Below the pieces are notes generated by a model. That model ran no database searches, had not been told where the DNA came from, and saw only the letters and a list, made by a program, of their open reading frames with translations. This document shows positions 28,101-40,700 of a stretch of 64,000 nt of DNA, piece by piece. Each line of letters opens with the position of its first letter. The first letter of the stretch is position 1. The position numbers and the translations under genes are program-made. Origin of the DNA: Fasciolopsis buskii (taxonomy: Eukaryota; Platyhelminthes; Trematoda; Plagiorchiida; Fasciolidae); contig LUCM01004095.1 of assembly GCA_008360955.1 (NCBI GenBank), positions 36,318 to 100,317 of the forward strand, written 5' to 3'.

Positions 28101-29616
28101 GCAACGACTGCATAAAAACGTGGATTTTTAGGCAACTTTGAACATCCAGATAAAAACAGTGCTCGTTTTGTTTAAAACGAAAAGTACGCAAGCTCCGATT
28201 CAGAATCTTGTTCATCTATTATTCTCCTAATACCCTAACAAGGGATTTAAAACAACACTTTTTGGCTTTTTTTGCTTCTGTTGCTGTTTCACTGATTGAA
28301 CGATTAACCATACTCGTGACCAAAGTACTATTAATTCCCCATAAACAATTGGTAGCAAAGGCCCACATCGCGTGGTCTATCTGTTCATTCAGGCCAGCAT
28401 CGGCTCGATAAGGCCACTTGAAAGCGACCGAGAGAGGGAATTTCCAAGAGAGAGAGAGAGAGAGGGCGGTAACAAACTGAATTGCCCAACTGATGGCCTT
28501 GACCGATATTAAGAGATGTGCGCAGCCAAAACAACGAATGCAAAATTAGACAAACAGCCGAATCGCCTGGTGTGGTCGGATGGGATAAATAAAGACATTC
28601 TACAACGCCAGAAAAGACTGACAGACTCGCTCGATCAATCCCTAAGCTACCAGGCTGCGCAGTTAGCAAACCGAGGAGACAGACTGAGCAGTTAGATTCC
28701 ATTAGCGTAAGCAAATAGACAAATGCAGACAAAGTAATGGAAATTTATACGCTGGTGGATAGGTGAGTACGAAAAGTCGAATGTACCGAGGAGAAATACC
28801 AGCAGAATCAGTCTTGATGGTGATGTTTCTAACGGTTGGTCGGTACGATAAGGAAATTAATTCGGAAGACTAATTACCACCCGTACCGAAACAATGCGAC
28901 AGTGAGACAAATACTGTTGTGAGCAGATGCCTGAAAATCTCTCTTTTTTAAAGGTAATTAATTCATCTAGCGACTGACATCCTCTACACGAAGTTCTTCA
29001 TTCGTGCTCACATCCGGTAAACTCTTCCCCGTAAACCTGCACAAACACAAACATACATGTGCATGGAATGGCTAATAAAGGCACACCAACTAACATGACT
29101 GTAGAAAGTAGCTGATCATTACTCTCCTCTGGCAAGAGAACTGCCGCCAACAGATCAATAAAGAGGGAAGTACCCTTCACTGTAGGTTTGCATGAAGATA
29201 AGGCTTTTAGCTGTCAGCTCACGTACGTTCACACTTCATCATATTCGATTCTAATACTACTATCACTTCTCTCTTTTTGCATTAACTTACGCTGGGCAAT
29301 TCGCCTAGATTCACACAATATTGAGACCCAGTTAGCAAATAAAGACACAGACACACGCAGAGTGAAGATAAGAAGACGGGAACAGACTCAAGTATACTAC
29401 AAGAGGAGGAACAGACAGGAACAGGGAGAAAATGAAAGGAAAGATTTGGATGAGCTGAAGAATGCCAACCACATTAGCACCTGGAGGGAAGCTGACTGAG
29501 TGTTTCATTTCGTACCTGCAGAGATGCATAGCACCGATGCACCTGTTCAAATGTGCTGAGAACCATAGATCTTTACAGAACACACAAAATTCGTAGCAGC
29601 CTGGATCAAACTGAAC

Positions 29617-29681
<65 letters not shown>

Positions 29682-30050
29682 NNNNNNNNNNNNNNNNNNN
29701 NNNNNNNNNNNNNNNNNNNNNNNNNNNNNNNNNNNNNNNNNNNNNNNNNNNNNNNNNNNNNNNNNNNNNNNNNNNNNNNNNNNNNNNNNNNNNNNNNNNN
29801 NNNNNNNNNNNNNNNNNNNNNNNNNNNNNNNNNNNNNNNNNNNNNNNNNNNNNNNNNNNNNNNNNNNNNNNNNNNNNNNNNNNNNNNNNNNNNNNNNNNN
29901 NNNNNNNNNNNNNNNNNNNNNNNNNNNNNNNNNNNNNNNNNNNNNNNNNNNNNNNNNATGCGTTTATCGTGACGTTTCGATCCAAACTAGGACTCGGTGT
30001 TGTGCCTTCTCAACTCTAAAAATATGCAACCTGAGCTGCAGATATTTTCA

Positions 30051-30084
<34 letters not shown>

Positions 30085-33000
30085 AGCAAAACAAAAAGAT
30101 GAACACGGAAGTTTCGAGCAGTCAGGATGTACTACTTAACAAATCCAAGGGAATGAAATGTATGCTTTTCCCAGGTAGACTTACTACTTCTACTGCAGAC
30201 TGGTGTGGTTACCGATTTATATCAGTAATTGGGCACTTTGTCCTATATCAAACCGAATAGTTTTGTTAACAAAACCATAAGGCCAAAGGCTTCACAACAT
30301 CCACAATAAAGGAAGGGAACAGCCTAGCTGATTCAACAGAACTATGTTTCTCAGAATGCCTATCCCCCTGATAATCTGCACTTCAAACGGAGAATCAATA
30401 TCTACCTGTATTGTTTCACTTGCAAGCATAAGTGGAAAGACCGCATTGGTCACCTCACTTTCATCCGGCCCTTAGAGCCCAGTATTCCTAAGCAGTCGAT
30501 GGAACTTGCGGCTGGTACCGACGACCAGTCTTTTCCATCCCCCCATTTCTCTACCCACCAATTGTCGCGGTCTCTTCTCAAGAGCCAAGACAACTGTTTT
30601 CTCAAACCGTGGCGCGTCTTATTCTAAGTATAATCCGGAGGAGCTAATCTGCGAGCATCTAACAAAGCGTTTGATCCCCAGGATATTTACTGTTTGTGAG
30701 GCTCGCGTAACTTAGACTGCTGCGCGGCGTCCGGCACAATGCGAGGGACATCTTTATTCTGCTCCCCATGTTTCTTGGGCTACTCGGCATTTGATTATGA
30801 CAATAACCACATAGAAAGCTTCAACTGGAACTCAAGTCCCCGATTATCATCTAGAAACACTTATGTTAGTGCGAACATAGACTAGATGCAAGCAAAAGCG
30901 AGCACGGACCAAGGCACGATCTGGGTTCATAGACATGAACCAGAATAGTCCACCATCTTCCGTCGATCTATATCGCTGATGACCTACGGCAATGTGACCA
31001 ATCTGGGTCTCATGCTGCGAGGGCAAGAGAGGATGTGAATTGAAGCGCTATAGCTTTTTATGACAAATGTTTGTTTTCGCCAGAAATAACCTACGGTGAG
31101 AACAAACATGAATAAGGTGATGGATGTTGTTAGTTCGATCTGCTGGGACGATAAATGAGGTCGGTGGCCTATCTCTTCATCTCCCTCAAACAGCTTGTTT
31201 GCCTAAACAGCTTTGAAACCAGCACAACCTTCGGCCAACGGACCCTTGGAAGTAACCGGGAGGAGAACCGATAGAATTGATGTTCGGCCTCAGGAAACGT
31301 GCAGTCCATTGCAGCCTAAATAACCAAGACGAATAAAAGGGAGCGTTCCAGTCGATTTGATCCTAATAAGCATAGAACGACCTAAACGAACCATATGAAA
31401 ACGTTTGCTAACTAGGATCTACCCTAACAGCGCACCCTCGGCTGTCGTACACAACACTATCCCAACTCCAGTATGACTACCAGCGGTGAAAACCGGCTCA
31501 CGTGACGCCCAAAGAATGAAACGAGAGACCGAAATTATATCAGCGGCACTGAGCAATCGCGGAAGTGGAGCCTTGTAGGCGCGATTCTGAGACAGCACAC
31601 ATCTAGTTCAAATGTTTCAAGAGTTCTAGTCGGGCCAACGCGTTATCCTATCTGATGTAGTGTGCGAACATTGAAGGCGGCCAAATGAGGTTAAAATATG
31701 GGCTTAGATATGTTTAGTTTATATGCTACCCTTCCACTAACGTTACCAGCAAACGAATATATTGAACCACGATTACCCGTGAGATTTTGAGCGCTCTTCA
31801 TAGCGGAATATAACCAAGGTTAGTAAGATTCCTCTTAGAAGTGAATTCGGAGGCATTTGGGTCAGCGATACTATGCAGCTAACCACATTCCAGAACGGTT
31901 TTCGTTTAAGAACAATAACTGGAGCCTTCGACTCAAAAGTCTGGTCTTGGAGTAATGGGACGTCCGGAAAGGGGCGAATGAAGATAAATGAGAAATTGCG
32001 GTCAAAGACATTCATCGCCGGATCTAGAACTCTCTACATGACGTCTGCAGCAGTAGTGGAGTTTCGTTGATCCGTTACTAGTGCTCATTCGGATCCTGGA
32101 CATTAGGCTTTCTCGAAGTTGGAACTAATGTGCACATTGTGGAGTTTCCACCTTGGCGCGACCATAGACTAGGTGGAAGCAAAAGTGGGCAGGTATTATG
32201 GTGTGATTTAGATTTTAGTAATCCGTTTCATTCGTAACCCACGCTTACATTAGTGTTGCCGCTAGATAGTGTTGAGAAAACTAGTACCTTCTGATAGGTA
32301 AACGAATTCCCCAGTTACCTATTCACATTTTTCTGTTCTTACTCTAGGGTTTATTGGGTTCAGAGCTTAGGGTCTAAAACTGTACAAATTACTCCACCCG
32401 TCAATCATCATGCACGTTAACTGAAAATGAAGAATAAATAAAACACCTATCCGAAAATTACCATCCAAATAATAAAACTGATAAATATGGATGCACGTGG
32501 ATGAAAACCCTCGACAGATGAAAATGTGGATTACCGATGCACAGGATTTCGGTGAACGCATGCAGAAATTCCAAAACAACAAGACAGTCCGTGAACGCCT
32601 TGTTTGACAACCGGTTTCCAGGGATTGAATCCAACTCAGGTAACGGCTGAATTGTTGAGAGAGCAGAAACAACAAAGGCCTTAAAAACGATGTGGAAGTA
32701 CATCGGTAGATAAATGAATATCAACGAAACAATAATCCAACCACTGTTCAGCTATAAACATACAAATAAAACAATTTGGCTGCATCGACTAGTCGGAACG
32801 CAAGAACTCAATAGATGTTCCAGATGAAAGGCTATTAGGGAATGACTCCCGTACTAGCGTCCCAATCTCGGCATAACTTCAGCCGAGGAGAACACCACTT
32901 GCTCCATCGATGCAGTTTAGTGCTGGAAATAGTCTATCAGAATGAGAACAAAATATCCGAGTGTGGCTGTAAAGTACAAATACAACATTGCCCCGCTAGG

Positions 33001-36000
33001 TTATCCGAAAGATTACTTCGTACTTCGCAACGGGATATGATGAAATGATCGCTCATGCGAACGATCACACGAGATTTTCATTCTACCGCGGTTGTTAAGG
33101 TTGAAAGTCTTTTGTTTTTATCCGACGACCAGCTGATGGGAATGCAAAGCTTATCACCCTCATTTAATAGTGTTTGACATGAAATGAAAGAATCTGGTAT
33201 TACGTGTGCCTTAAGAAATCATCCGCACGTTGATTTAATTACTCTAATTTCCGTACTCGTCATATGATTCCGGGATTCATAATGCCCGAAATTCAATGAA
33301 TCATGACCGAAACAAATGGGGTTCATTCATGAACACATCAGCGGAAACTAAATCTTAAGCAAGGCATCATATCCATATGTCTCAGATAAAAAGACATCAT
33401 ACTAATGATTGATGAAGCAGGAAAAAAATCGATGGCAATATCCCAGACCACAAATCGGTGAACCCTAAGCGTGCGCCAAAAGAACCAAATTAGAAGTGTC
33501 AACTTGGAACAAACAGAAATAACTAGAAATATTTCAACCAAGGCTAACTAAACACGATATGCCTACCAATTTAGAAGCTAGAACCCTCTGTTTATTTTCT
33601 CTAATAACCAACCAGCAATGATAAACAAAAACGTTCTGGTTTTCTGGTATGCTGTGGCTCCATACCCGTTTCGCGGAATAGCGTTTCAGAAAGAGCTGTG
33701 GTAGGCACAACCTCCAGTTGTCACATGATCAAATATAACTAGTGGGTTTCTCACACACAACTATTTCATCCTTAGTTTATCATAGCTTGTGACCATGAAA
33801 AGCTCACGAGTTACCATTGAATGAAAACTAAAACAAATCAAAAGAAACAGAAAGGTGGCAGGAAATGTAAACCCACTCGAAGATTCAGCAGTTGAAGATC
33901 ATTTACCGGCTTCTTTAGCTCCTGATCGAACTGTTCCTTCGTTCGCTGCAAAGAAACAAAAATATAAGAATTCGGAGTAACAATAAAGCACTGGTCAGAC
34001 TGAACAAAAAGGAGACAGATTGGGTAGCAATCAAGATTAGTGAACAATTAGCACTCCTGGAAGACATCACCTTCTTCAGCGGACAGATATTCAACAATGT
34101 CACTTAATTCGAAGACAACTTTCCTACCATTAGCTTTGAATGGCTATGTTGTTTTGCTTTGGTATCCCTCTGAAGTTTTATCACCAATAAAAGCAAATAA
34201 TCAAGCCATTCACCACCGATTTCGATGGCAATTTAACGCATTCCCCTTTCGTTTTCATCGGTGAACTGATATTTATTTTCCCGTTCAGTGGAGAGTACAG
34301 TTTGTACAACCACCAGCTTTGCACCAGTAGTTTTGGTTGCTACCTCACAGGACCAACTACTTAAGGAGGAAAACTAACGACGAACAGTAAGGGGTCGACT
34401 GGGAAATAATGTGTTGAACAAACATATGAGAGAGAAGACATTTCGAATGTAAGAATGCCAGTGATTGTTGCACTGAGCCGTATCACCTATTGACTCCAAA
34501 CCTCGTTTCGGAGAATCTCATGGAGCCCAACACGATAGACTAATTGCACGTACACCACCCAGTCCAGTGGTTAAAGTTCTCATATTTTTCCACATATCAT
34601 CGACTGGCCACCTTGAACCACCTTCCCTTCGGTACCTGTCGCGCACAGCAGCGTACAACGGGACAGTCATTCGGGGGATATGCGTAAAACATGCCCCATT
34701 CACCGAATCTATTTGGATTGTTCTAAATACTAAACCTCAGAATCCAGTACATGACACAACCGCAAAATAACTGGAAATTCTCCCACCATATTCTCCACCA
34801 ATAACACGAAGACAACGGCGTTCGAACATCGGAAGCCTTCGTATATTTTTCTCGCTTATCGATTCCATCAGACACTGACCAGCCTATATTCTTTACAAAT
34901 GTATCCGGCCGGTGATTACTGCTCCTCAAAGTGTTTCAACTCAAATGTATCTCATAAATAAGTTTAGCCCAAATTTGTGCCATAGAAATCATAGATAATA
35001 AGCAAAACAATGAAGAAGAAGAAAGGGGAAATTTCAAAAACATCACATGCAGTGCGTCATACAGACGATTGTTCCTGCATCCTCCATCTGCACGTCATTG
35101 ATTATCCATCACGCCGTATGATCCATTAATGGGATTGGTACCACCTAGTTGAGCAAAACGAAGGGTCTCACCTGCGAGGCAGCAAGAACGATATGAGTCT
35201 TATAACTACTTGGGAGGGGGCAGCTGGTTGCTTTGTTGATATACCTTTCGGGTGAGAACAGACTTAGTGGATCTCCAGTAAACGTCCGTCAGAAATATCG
35301 GTGAGTAGTGCCAAATGCTTCGTATGATCCTCGTGGTTGGTGCGAAGTCAAGATCTATCCATCTCCTCAAGAATGAATATGGCCAACTCGGTGAAGAACG
35401 CCAAACACTTTACTCTATGGACTCACTACACTACTTCAGACCCATGCTTTAGTGGTTGCTTCGTGTTTCAAATTCAACGCCACTTTTAGTAACCAGTCCG
35501 TCAGCTCCAGGTATATAACAATCGAATTTTCCCCATCCAAAATTAATATCTTCATGCACAGAGTATAATTCGATCTCATTTACTAGTGCTTCCTGGTGTG
35601 ATTGAACCTGTGTAGAGTTCTTCTCACCAAAAAACCGCCACATACTGTCTATTTGCATCTACCAGTCCATTAGTTGATTGCAACGTTCACTAAACTGTTA
35701 TAATGATAAACTGTGAGGTTCGACACGCCGAATTAGCAAATCAACCCATCCAACCAACTCGTGCTTACAACGCACGATTAGTGTTTTGTACTACGATGAA
35801 ACCAATCAATCAGCAAACCCGTTTGTTGGGTTAGCACATACCAACTTCAATAAGTGCGCACGCTCTTCCATCAATTCGCGACGCCGTTGAGCTTTTTTCT
35901 CCTCATCCAGGCGCTGTTGTTCTTTGGCCAACTGAATGAAGAAATTTTTCATGCAATCCCTTTCCTGTGAATGAGATTCAGGTTTAAAAGAGCGTGGATA

Positions 36001-37646
36001 CAGTAACAGTAATAGCAGCAATAATAATGGTCACAGTGAAGTAAATCCGAATGATAACTTTGATCACTAAACAGCAATGAAGATGAAATGTCCGTCTGAG
36101 AAGGACAGCCCAGGCAACAAGGGACCGGGTAATTTGAGAACATAAAATTGGCCTAGCAACAGAACCACGAGAAAAGTTACTAATCAAGGCTGTTAAACAA
36201 ACAGTAGGAAAAAAGATTGAACGCAGACATAAGGCTGTTTCAGTCAAACTATTTTTAGGCAGAAAACGGTGCACTTAGTCCCATAGAAATGCCCAAATAT
36301 TCAGTCTTTAAACACATCTAATATGAACTGACAACGTCACTTGGGCACAAGAAGAAATTCCAGTCGATGGTCGATCGATGCAACTGCGCTGTGCGACGCA
36401 CTTGACATTCCTGAGCTTTCGTGAAGTGAACAAAAACAACCTATCTATAAGTTAACTCAGGACGAATTCCTGACGTGAAAATATACTATTAGATGAAGCT
36501 CTCGTTGTCTGTGTTCGCGTGTGTGTGAGGGAAAAACTATCCCAATCTGCCACAGCCAGCCAGAAGAAACTTGATATAATCGAAATAAGAGAAAAAGTGT
36601 AAATTGAAGTCTACTGTTAGGTGAATGAGTACTCGTTTGAGCATTTGCATACGAGTATGCTTCCCAATGTATTCTCGCATAAATGGAATACCGTCACAAC
36701 GACTGGTATTCGATAAATCACTCATCGAATGTAGCGTTTCCACAATTCACATGTTCGAACCGGCAAGCGAGAGACAGGGAATCTTAACCAACGACCAAGT
36801 ATCAAAATCGCAACAACGGAAAGAGCAAGCATAACGGAGCTTTTGAGCTGCGTCCGGGACAGAAACATACACGTAAACGCACATATACACTTACACACAC
36901 ACACATACACAGGGATTCAAAAACCAGCCCCCCTCCCTCCTATCAAAACGGTGTCCGATAAATCAATTCAGTATTAGCGGAGTGGATCGTCGGTTGGAGG
37001 TTTTCGACCACCGATGTCTACGTAGTAAGGCTACGATTGGATGGAGGGACCGGGTGAGTAATAGTAGAGGTCAGAAATCTAGTATTGGGTGCCACTTCTG
37101 AGAATAGCTTATTTTAGTGTATGAAAATTGGTAGACTGCGCTGGTTGGGTCACGTGTTACGTATGCAAAACGCTCGTCTGCCATATCATGCCCTATTTAG
37201 TGTTCCTCCTAAGGAATGGAAGAAGCCATGTGGAGGCCAATAGATGACGTGGCAACGTTGAATGAGAAAATGTATAGCGAACTTAGGTAAAGTAGGTGTC
37301 TCACGCGTTCGTGGTTGGGGTCCGAAAGACTCGTCGACTTGCTGGCTGGAGACACTTAAGGATATGGCAGCGAGCCGTGAACAGTGGCAATCGTGCTGTC
37401 ATTTTCAATCGAATCAGAATGATTGAAAACACGTGCGTTTGTTCAGTTAGATTATATTCAGTGTGTTGGCTGCAGCATCATCTTATCTTTTCCCGCCTGT
37501 GTAGGTCCACTTCCTGTTCGCCTTGGATATTCACTCTTTTTATAGAGACGTGTAACTCTGGGGAAAGGCGGCGGTCGGTGGGGCTTGCCTTGCTGTTTAA
37601 CGCTGAACGATGATGATGATGATGATGATGATGATGACGATGATGG

Positions 37647-37709
<63 letters not shown>

Positions 37710-40700
37710 CGATGATGGTGATGATGATGATGATGATGATGATGATATTGATGATGATGATGGTGATGATGATGATGATGATGATGGAGTGGATCGACCA
37801 CAACAAGCACTGATTAACTGTGTATTTACGATAACGATACCTTGTGCACATTCCTATATGAATTTGTCAAGCCAATTTGTAGGAACGAAGTCAAAAGAGA
37901 TTGGTGGCATTTTTGTGCAAGACTTCACTAGTAATAACAGTAGTAACAGCAATAGTGACGTTTTTGCACTGAAAAAGGGGAACTGTGTTGAGTAGAAAAG
38001 CTGGACAATCAATATCCGATGCATAGGAAGAATTGGTTTCACATTCGTGAACATGGATGATAATTTTCAAAAGCCGAAGCGAAACCCGTGAGCGAGGAGC
38101 ACTGTTAGTCACGCGGCAATTTTCTACTTCTAAATGAAACAATGATGTGTATCAGGGGTCGCGGCCGACAGAGGGTTGCAACTGGGGGAGTCGACCGGTG
38201 GTGCGAAGAATCGAACCCGCGGCCTTCACGTTGAAATGCTACGGTTTTGACCACGCGGCCACCCCTAGCCTGATCGATACCGCACGCAACGTCAAGACCC
38301 TCAACGATGTACTAATTCTGAACGGATTCTATAACGCACAAGTAATGCAAGCCCCGCAGGAGTCCTAACATTCATGAACTTTCGCAAACTGGACAATGTT
38401 ACTCACCTCAAAGAGCTCATTTTTATCAAATCGTGAGATAATTCATAGTTAATTATACCAAACTTCACTCAAAATCTCTTCTCGTAAAGCAGAAACGTCG
38501 CACTAAGAATATGAAACTAAACCGCAACAACAGTTTTGACTTCCAAACCTACCGTCAATTTTCTAAATTTCGGATCACCTGCCCGGAGAATGGCAGCTTG
38601 TGGGCACAAGCTGACACAAACATGTGAGTGGCATATTTATTGATACTAATCCATCTTCATCTAAATAAGGTCATTGAATGTGCTTCTCACCTCCGTGTAT
38701 CGAGTGATGGAGATGCCACCGAAGGTTCTCGACTGGACTGATATCAGGGGTACATGCTGCTCATGACAAACTAATTCCCAGGAAGCAGTATTCAACTTTT
38801 GATTGTGATGTATTATCTTGCTGGGATATAGTATCGGTCGGAGATCTACATGAACAATGACTGAAGATGATGTCGCACTGTATGAATGCACGCATTGGCA
38901 TTTGGGATATCATTAAATGTTGGGAGTTTACTCAGCCTGTAAGCAGAGGAAGCTGCACATCTATCGCGGATTCATTAGCTGAACATTTTTTTCTAGTCAG
39001 CAGTATTCTCGTTGTCGTAACTATGTGGTTTAGGTGAAAATTTTTCATATCACTAATATGGTCTCAATTCTGTTGTTCTGTCTAACACAAAGTTTGATCC
39101 ACGATAATTACTTAACTGTGCATGAGTAAGAGTTACTCTTTTGTATTCGACTCCCGGCGAAGATGTGCAAGTTATTAGTAAACCTCAATTTTAAACACTC
39201 ATTTCTACTGTAGAACGCGTAAGGTACAGTCGCTTGAATTCAGTCATAACGTTCTCATTGGAACATGGCAGCCGAAATGACAGGCATCCCAGATCTCAAG
39301 GTCACAAACGTAGATGTCAATCATGTGACACCTGGGGCATGGGTCAACTGCACCTTTTTCTAGTTTGTGTGTGTGCGCTTGCATGCACACAGAGGAGTGC
39401 AGCCACAATGATAATCAGTTCGGTTTGAATTCTCCGTCGACGTTAGATCGATGGTGCCTTGTGGAGGGTACGACAATTTGTTTGGACCTTGAACCTCAAC
39501 AGCTGCGGTAAATCTAATAATTTGCAGAGCCGGATAGCGCTTCCAAGATTAAATTTCATATTTCTATTGCGAAATTTTCACCTCAAAATAAGAGTCCTGA
39601 AAGAAATGTGGTAGAGATAACAATAAATTCCCGTACCATCCGGTAAAAAGCGATCTTTGGGGGACAAGCAAAGCCGCCTGGTTCGAGGAAAACCACATGA
39701 GGAGTCGGAAATTAGTGTCTCGAGTTGCATAATTCAAAAATTTCTTCCACCCACCATATCCAATTGAGCAAGCGTGGTTACCAAAATAACAAAGAAATGA
39801 ATCAAGACTTGGTCTCGTCGTTTGTAACTGCTCAATCCAATAAAGAAAACCGATCAGAATTAGAGAGCAGAAGCAATGATTTTGAGTTCGAAAAACAACC
39901 ACTCTGCAGTTCCGATGGTTACACAACAACATTCTTTAAGTTGCAAAATTTAGATAGATCCGCTTGTACGAATCAGGCAACACTCAGTTTAGTTAATGGA
40001 AATCGTGAATTGCTTGCTCTTATTATCTTCCCTATTGACTGTTCGAGTCCAGTCAAGGTAGCATCGCTTAGGTTTAGTTCTGAAACCCACTACCCCTCGT
40101 ACTAATGTGCTGTCAGACTCACCGCTAACGGGAAATATCGTAGAGAGAACAAAACGAACAAGTGTGACAGTAACGGATTTCATGAAATAATTCACCCCGT
40201 GATATCAGCGTACAAATCACCATTAGGAAACCATGGAAGCACCGTACTGATGATTCCTAACAAGGATGAAACAGCTGTACAGTTCCTTAATGATTAGCTG
40301 AGCAATGATATCACATGGCGAATCATTTCATGAAGACATTCAATCTCTTACTACTAACATATACCAAATAACAGATTTTTCCAAACGCAACGTAATGGCG
40401 ATATACTGTCAGATTAGTTTATCTCATCTGGTTCACCTTTTATTTCCTTTTTACTAGCTGAATTACACGTGATCATTTTACTGTGTCCCCATCAGAGAGG
40501 AGTGGTGGTAGTGGGTTGAAAAGTAAACCGATTCAAAATGGGTGGATAGAGTGAACCATGAATTCTTTATGGTGGTCAATCAATGACCTGACGGAGGATG
40601 TGAAGCTAACATATGCAGTGAACCAAAAACAAAACGTTAACGATTCGTTCTTACTCCCATGGTGTGTTCCTGCTCCACCAGAGTTGCCTTAGTACCCTAT

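Larger units (their letters stand above)
23733..32534. other. Intron 13, 8.8 kb, splits the DDT domain
   Basis: This is the largest intron. It contains a long antisense LINE (25230-27760), a GA tract near 28447-28465, AT repeats around an assembly gap (29621-29957), another AT tract (30054-30082) and RTE endonuclease-region fragments (30720-31040 and 32086-32200). Confidence 0.75.
33946..35841. other. Intron 11
   Basis: A 1.9-kb intron holding dispersed repeat A (34295-34350), an RTE 3' fragment (34430-34930) and dispersed repeat B (35041-35260). Confidence 0.75.

Noticed and set aside
29332..29985. Open frames running through the N gap on both strands
   Set aside because: They exist only because N is read as an unknown residue; the flanks are AT repeat.
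37478..37995. Open frames of poly-His, poly-Asp, poly-Met and poly-Ile
   Set aside because: They are translations of the GAT microsatellite in different frames, not genes.
38147..38284. Functional tRNA gene
   Set aside because: No clear anticodon arm, a GU-rich T arm and an extended GC-rich body fit a SINE or pseudogene better.
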